Positions 5,071 through 7,915 of a DNA stretch of 7,915 nt are shown here, piece by piece. The stretch comes from Cyanobacteriota bacterium (GTDB taxonomy: Bacteria > Cyanobacteriota > Cyanobacteriia > Phormidesmidales > Phormidesmidaceae): assembly GCA_027483425.1 (NCBI GenBank), contig JAIXUR010000254.1, forward strand, positions 1 through 7,915, in the 5' to 3' direction. The translations under genes were made by a program, and so were the position numbers. Positions within the stretch are counted from its first letter, which is position 1; each line of letters opens with the position of its first letter. The notes beneath the pieces are model-generated. The model was not told the DNA's origin. It saw only the letters and a list, made by a program, of their open reading frames with translations, and made no database searches.

Positions 5071-5598
5071 TTAGGACAAGAATGGGGCTTTGTTGGCAGA
5101 TGATCCAATCATCTTTATAGCCTCGGGTTGGAACTGGTGCTGGTCGTCGAGGCGCCAGCTTTGACAGGCCATGACTTGGCCAGACGGTACGGAAAGAATG
5201 ACGTAGGAATACACCGGCCAGGCCAACCGGCGATCGCATTCCGAAGGCACCGCCGGATGGTCGGGGTGGGAGTGGTAGATGCCAATGATTTCCAGTTCCC
5301 GTTCCCGGGCCGATCGCTGGACTTGCAGCATGGCAGCCGGGTCAATCCAGTAGCGATCGCCTAGGCTATGCTCCGTTTCCCCATTCCCTTGGGCGTCGGT
5401 GTAGGCCAACAGCGAGCGTTCCCAAGCATTCTCCACGGCAACGACCTCGACGACCTCCCGAGCGTCCTCCTGGCCCTGGCCACTCCCCGCCAAGACCCGA
5501 CGCCCCACCAGCAGCCCACAACATTCCTGGGGGTAGCTGGCCAGGGCGGCCTGGGTCATGGCGTCGAGATGACCGGAATCGATAGAGAGGCCAGCCAT
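5071..5598 (-). CDS. JAMM/MPN metallopeptidase (M67 family, Mec-like)
   Basis: 175 residues. All JAMM elements are present: the catalytic Glu in YPQECCGLLVG (E25), then the zinc site HSHPDHPAVPSECD with H109, H111, S119 and D122 (HxH-x7-S-x2-D). Length and motif spacing match the small bacterial Mec/M67 proteins rather than the proteasomal or signalosome subunits. Family knowledge: Mycobacterium Mec cleaves cysteine from the CysO-cysteine adduct, and related bacterial JAMM enzymes trim or release ubiquitin-like sulfur carriers. The next gene on the strand is a MoeZ-type activating enzyme, 76 bp away, so both probably act on the same carrier. The residue after E25 is Cys-Cys (26-27). The start at 5598 has no clear Shine-Dalgarno, but it begins just before the conserved first strand. 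Likely cytoplasmic. Confidence 0.88.
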   Translation of the reverse strand: MAGLSIDSGHLDAMTQAALASYPQECCGLLVGRRVLAGSGQGQEDAREVVEVVAVENAWERSLLAYTDAQGNGETEHSLGDRYWIDPAAMLQVQRSARERELEIIGIYHSHPDHPAVPSECDRRLAWPVYSYVILSVPSGQVMACQSWRLDDQHQFQPEAIKMIGSSANKAPFLS

Positions 5599-5689
5599 GG
5601 CAGGGGCGATCGCTCGAGGTAGACAACGGCGGCGGGTTAGCTGAAGACCAGTCTGGCCACAAAAATACCGAAGAATTTTGCTTCCTCCC

Positions 5690-5719
5690 CAGGGAGCAGA
5701 CCCTGCGCCCCTACAGGGG
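5690..5719 (-). other. Two short GC hairpins after the TolC gene
   Basis: CCCC-TACA-GGGG (5708-5719) and CAGGG-N6-CCCTG (5690-5705) lie 24-53 bases past the TolC stop codon, in the 144-bp gap before the JAMM gene. The stems are short and lack a T-run. The gap shows no clear promoter, so partial read-through into the JAMM-moeB pair is possible. The GCGCCCCTACAGGGG part resembles a piece of a dispersed cyanobacterial palindromic repeat. Confidence 0.3.
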
Positions 5720-5742
5720 GTATCTTCTTGCCTAGAAAGCGC

Positions 5743-7452
5743 TTAAGGGGTCTCAGCGATCGCCAGATTGCTCACTTGCCGCTCTAGGCTAGCAAGGGCT
5801 CGGTTGTAGTTGAGCACCGCCGAAACCAGGTTGCCCTCGGCCTCCGCCAGCTCTCGGGTAGCGCTGAGCACATCCAACTGGGTGCCTACCCCGGCGTTAA
5901 AGCGCAGGGTTGCCAGCGCTAGGGCCTCCTTCGCCTGATTGGCCGCCACCGAGGCCGTATCGATATTCGCTTGGTTGGCCACCAGGGTGTAGTAGGCCTC
6001 TTCTACCCGCACGCGAATGTCATTGCGGGTGTTCTCAAATTCGACCTCGTCGGTTTGAATATCAAGGTCGCTCTGGGCAGCCCTGGCCCCAGCGGCACCG
6101 CCATCATACAAACGCCAGCTCAACTGCGCCCCAACCGAAAAACCATCATTAAGGTCCAGGGTAGATAAATCTTCTGGGCCAGAGAGAAAGGTCTGGGCAT
6201 CGTACTGCGCAAACAGCCCCAAACCGGGACGTACCCGAGCTAGCTGAGCCTGTCGTTGGGATTCGTTAAACTCTCGCTCGATTAAGAACTGCTCTAGCTC
6301 AGCCCGGTTTTGGAAGGCTAGGACAATGCTCTCCTCGAGGGAAAGGGGCCAACTGCCGGCAATATTCACCGCTAAAGTGGTGATATCGATGGTCGGGGGA
6401 ACATTGAGCCGACGGGCGAGCTGGCGCTGGGCAATCTGGCGATCGCTGGTGGCCTGGGTCAGGGTTTGGCGGGCGTTGGCGACCTGGACCTCAGCCCGCA
6501 GCACATCAAAGCGCGTGCCTACCCCCACCTCTTCCCGTAGTTGGGTATCGCGCAGGTTGCGCTCGGCTTCGTCTAAAAACGCCTGGTTAATACGAATTTG
6601 CTCGATCGCCTCTTGGACAGCGTAGTAATCAGTGGCCGTAGCCAAGCGCAGTTCTTCGCGGGTTTGCTCAACCCGCAACTCAGCTAGTCTGACCTGATCC
6701 TCCGCCGCGCTAATCCGGGCTGAGCGTTCCCCTGAAACTCCCAGGTCGTAGTCTGCTCTAATGGCACCCCTCAATCGGGTGGCGTTATTCGCTGTACCCA
6801 CGCCAAAGACGGTTTCGTTGGTATTTTCTAGGGTCGCATCTAAAGCAGCCGTAGGGTATAGCAGCGCCTGCTCGGCCCGTAGCCCGGCCTGGCTATTCTC
6901 AAGCTGGAGCCGGGCAAGCTGCATGTCCTCGCTGTTGCGGTAGGCCAGATCAATAGCCGTCTCCAGGGAGATAGGCTGGGTGCCTAAAATCTCCACCTCT
7001 GAGGGCTGAGTCGGCAGCAACAGCGGATTAGAAGCGGGGGTCAGGTAGTCGGGCGGGGTGTCAAAGCCTTGTTCGGTAGGCCGATCGGACTGGGGAATCG
7101 TATTGACTGGGTCACTGGGGGGGGAAGGCGTGGTTCCACTAGTCGCACTGTCTGCCTCTAGGGGCAGGGCTTCTTCCCCTGGCTCCAGCGTGGGCCCAAC
7201 AGTTTCTCCAGGCGCTACGCCGCTGCCGCTACTGTCATTGGCAGGGGATGATTCAGGCACTTGGGATAGCTGTGCTTGGGCCAGCAGGGTCAGTGGGCGG
7301 CCCCCTGGCGATCGCCCGGCCTGAAGTGGATGAACGCCGAAAGGTTCAGATTCAAGTAAAGCTTCAGATGCAAGGGTCGGAGTTATGGGCAGCCAAGCGA
7401 CTATGGCCCCCACCCCTAAAATCGTCAAGCAGCGACGGTAAGAGTCACGCAT
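5743..7452 (-). CDS. TolC-family outer-membrane efflux protein
   Basis: 569 residues from the ATG at 7452; a GTG at 7458 would add two. A signal peptide (1-28, MRDSYRRCLTILGVGAIVAW..., cut near TLA-S) is followed by a long low-complexity Pro/Ser/Thr/Glu-rich segment (about 30-155). Two OEP repeats then begin PISLETAIDLAYRNSEDMQL (about 160) and PLSLEESIVLAFQNRAELEQ (about 369). Each ends in the same kind of motif, VGVGTRFDVLRAE (about 309) and AGVGTQLDVLSAT (about 520), showing the internal duplication of TolC. Extended helices between them (AARISAAEDQVRLAELRVEQTREEL and similar) would form the periplasmic barrel. TolC trimers are exit ducts for type I secretion and RND/ABC efflux. The Pro-rich N-terminal extension is seen in cyanobacterial homologues. 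No inner-membrane pump or adaptor lies in the window. It is probably driven by the operator-bearing promoter at 7657-7684. Confidence 0.93.
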   Translation of the reverse strand: MRDSYRRCLTILGVGAIVAWLPITPTLASEALLESEPFGVHPLQAGRSPGGRPLTLLAQAQLSQVPESSPANDSSGSGVAPGETVGPTLEPGEEALPLEADSATSGTTPSPPSDPVNTIPQSDRPTEQGFDTPPDYLTPASNPLLLPTQPSEVEILGTQPISLETAIDLAYRNSEDMQLARLQLENSQAGLRAEQALLYPTAALDATLENTNETVFGVGTANNATRLRGAIRADYDLGVSGERSARISAAEDQVRLAELRVEQTREELRLATATDYYAVQEAIEQIRINQAFLDEAERNLRDTQLREEVGVGTRFDVLRAEVQVANARQTLTQATSDRQIAQRQLARRLNVPPTIDITTLAVNIAGSWPLSLEESIVLAFQNRAELEQFLIEREFNESQRQAQLARVRPGLGLFAQYDAQTFLSGPEDLSTLDLNDGFSVGAQLSWRLYDGGAAGARAAQSDLDIQTDEVEFENTRNDIRVRVEEAYYTLVANQANIDTASVAANQAKEALALATLRFNAGVGTQLDVLSATRELAEAEGNLVSAVLNYNRALASLERQVSNLAIAETP

Positions 7453-7579
7453 AAACACTACAGGTCACCAGCACAGGTAAAAACAAGCTATAAACCAGAA
7501 ACTTAGGGATTTCCACTCCAGCCAAATAGTATATCGGCATCTGGCCTAGCAAAGGGGGGAAAAGCCAGCAAATCGCACA

Positions 7580-7602
7580 GAGATCACAATTTGAGATCAC
7601 AA
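7580..7602. repeat. Direct repeat of GAGATCACAA in the TolC leader
   Basis: GAGATCACAA occurs at 7580-7589 and again at 7593-7602, period 13. On the minus strand each reads TTGTGATCTC. It contains a CRP-like half-site TGTGA, but the two are direct rather than inverted, so a CRP-family dimer site is not supported. It would lie in the 5' leader of the TolC transcript. Confidence 0.5.
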
Positions 7603-7656
7603 CAGTCCAACCCAGCCAGCGGGGCTCTCCCCAACCCCAACAGGGAACACCTCGAC

Positions 7657-7684
7657 ACTATACCAAACTAAACCGTTTAGTCAA
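7657..7684 (-). promoter_or_regulatory. Predicted TolC promoter
   Basis: On the minus strand TTGACT (7684-7679) is separated by 16 bases from TATAGT (7662-7657), and TGG just before the -10 adds the extended -10 element. This is the best sigma-70-type promoter in the window. It would start near 7650 and leave a leader of about 200 bases before the TolC ATG. Confidence 0.65.
7667..7681. promoter_or_regulatory. 15-bp palindromic operator ACTAAACCGTTTAGT
   Basis: A perfect 7-1-7 inverted repeat fills most of the -35/-10 spacer of the TolC promoter and overlaps the -35. This placement is that of a repressor operator, and the length and symmetry suit a TetR/AcrR-family dimer, the usual regulators of TolC-type efflux. 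The regulator gene is not in the window and may lie beyond the right edge. Confidence 0.6.
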
Positions 7685-7915
7685 ATCAGATCGTCCTGGA
7701 GGATGGACAGCACAGATTTAACCCTGGTGGGCAGTGCTCACTACAGCGACTTGAGGGTGCATAACTCCATTGGAGTCGCTCCACGCATCGTATGACAAAG
7801 CGATTATTTAGGGTTACTTGCTTAGCCGGACAAAAATTGGCACCGCTAACCATGCGCCATAGATTTGAGCTGCTTTTTCGGGCTGCTATCAAATCCAGTT
7901 AATTCCATCGAGAAC
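7685..7915. other. Region without a convincing gene
   Basis: No protein family is recognisable on either strand. On the plus strand two tiny frames overlap by ATGA (7703-7795, 30 codons; 7792-7902, 36 codons). A minus-strand frame of 68 codons (7892-7686) is Ser/Cys/Arg-rich and looks like chance. A perfect 6-1-6 palindrome, ACTCCA-T-TGGAGT, lies at 7764-7776 with no promoter placed around it. This may be the decayed or regulatory flank of a gene beyond the edge. Confidence 0.5.

Noticed and set aside
3900..5120. 406-codon plus-strand open frame antisense to moeB
   Set aside because: It mirrors the codons of a clearly recognisable MoeB-rhodanese gene, has no family features, and arises from GC-rich codon bias on the other strand.
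7580..7602. CRP-family binding site
   Set aside because: The two TGTGA-containing units are direct repeats, not the inverted TGTGA-N6-TCACA arrangement.
7764..7776. ACTCCA-T-TGGAGT palindrome as a MerR-type operator
   Set aside because: No -35/-10 pair with the long spacer typical of MerR promoters surrounds it, and no regulator gene is present.
7686..7892. 68-codon minus-strand frame upstream of TolC
   Set aside because: Composition is Ser/Cys/Arg-rich and unlike neighbouring genes; it runs into the TolC promoter and has no recognisable domain.

Overview
The window reads as chromosomal DNA of a cyanobacterium, probably a GC-rich, non-heterocystous filamentous type (Leptolyngbya/Nodosilinea-like; this placement is an inference). 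Two things point that way. Ten exact copies of the HIP1 octamer GCGATCGC occur in 7.9 kb, and the window carries a photosynthetic cytochrome c6 gene next to a BlaI/BlaR-type pair resembling the cyanobacterial copper-response system PetR/PetP. No rRNA, tRNA, CRISPR array, transposase or phage gene was seen.

Left part (1-2483), copper and photosynthetic electron transport. A TPR protein gene runs off the left edge on the minus strand. Next comes petJ (cytochrome c6, minus strand) with a clear intrinsic terminator. Divergent from petJ across about 260 bp lie petR (BlaI-family winged-helix regulator) and petP (M56 membrane metalloprotease), which overlap by one base and are probably translationally coupled. 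The shared control region holds two ACA-N3-TGT dyads on the petJ side. On the petR side it holds a promoter and two GC-rich dyad repeats 49 bp apart. The layout suggests a local switch in which PetP controls PetR, and PetR controls petJ and perhaps its own operon.

Middle part (2490-3712), two minus-strand genes of unknown function. One encodes an exported 211-residue protein convergent with petP. The other encodes a small membrane-anchored coiled-coil protein whose coil contains a 21-bp (one-heptad) tandem duplication.

Right part (3745-7458), also on the minus strand. A TolC-family outer-membrane protein is followed by a JAMM (M67/Mec-like) peptidase and then a MoeB/MoeZ-type E1-like enzyme fused to a rhodanese. 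The JAMM-MoeZ pair belongs to sulfur-carrier (ubiquitin-like protein) chemistry: MoeZ adenylates and thiolates the carrier C-terminus, and Mec-type JAMM enzymes cleave products from it. No carrier gene is visible here. The moeB end is marked by a near-perfect 40-bp palindrome whose single mismatch becomes a G-U pair only in minus-strand RNA. The TolC gene has a strong-looking promoter with a perfect 15-bp palindrome between -35 and -10, a TetR-like operator arrangement, although no regulator gene lies in the window. The last ~230 bases hold no convincing gene.
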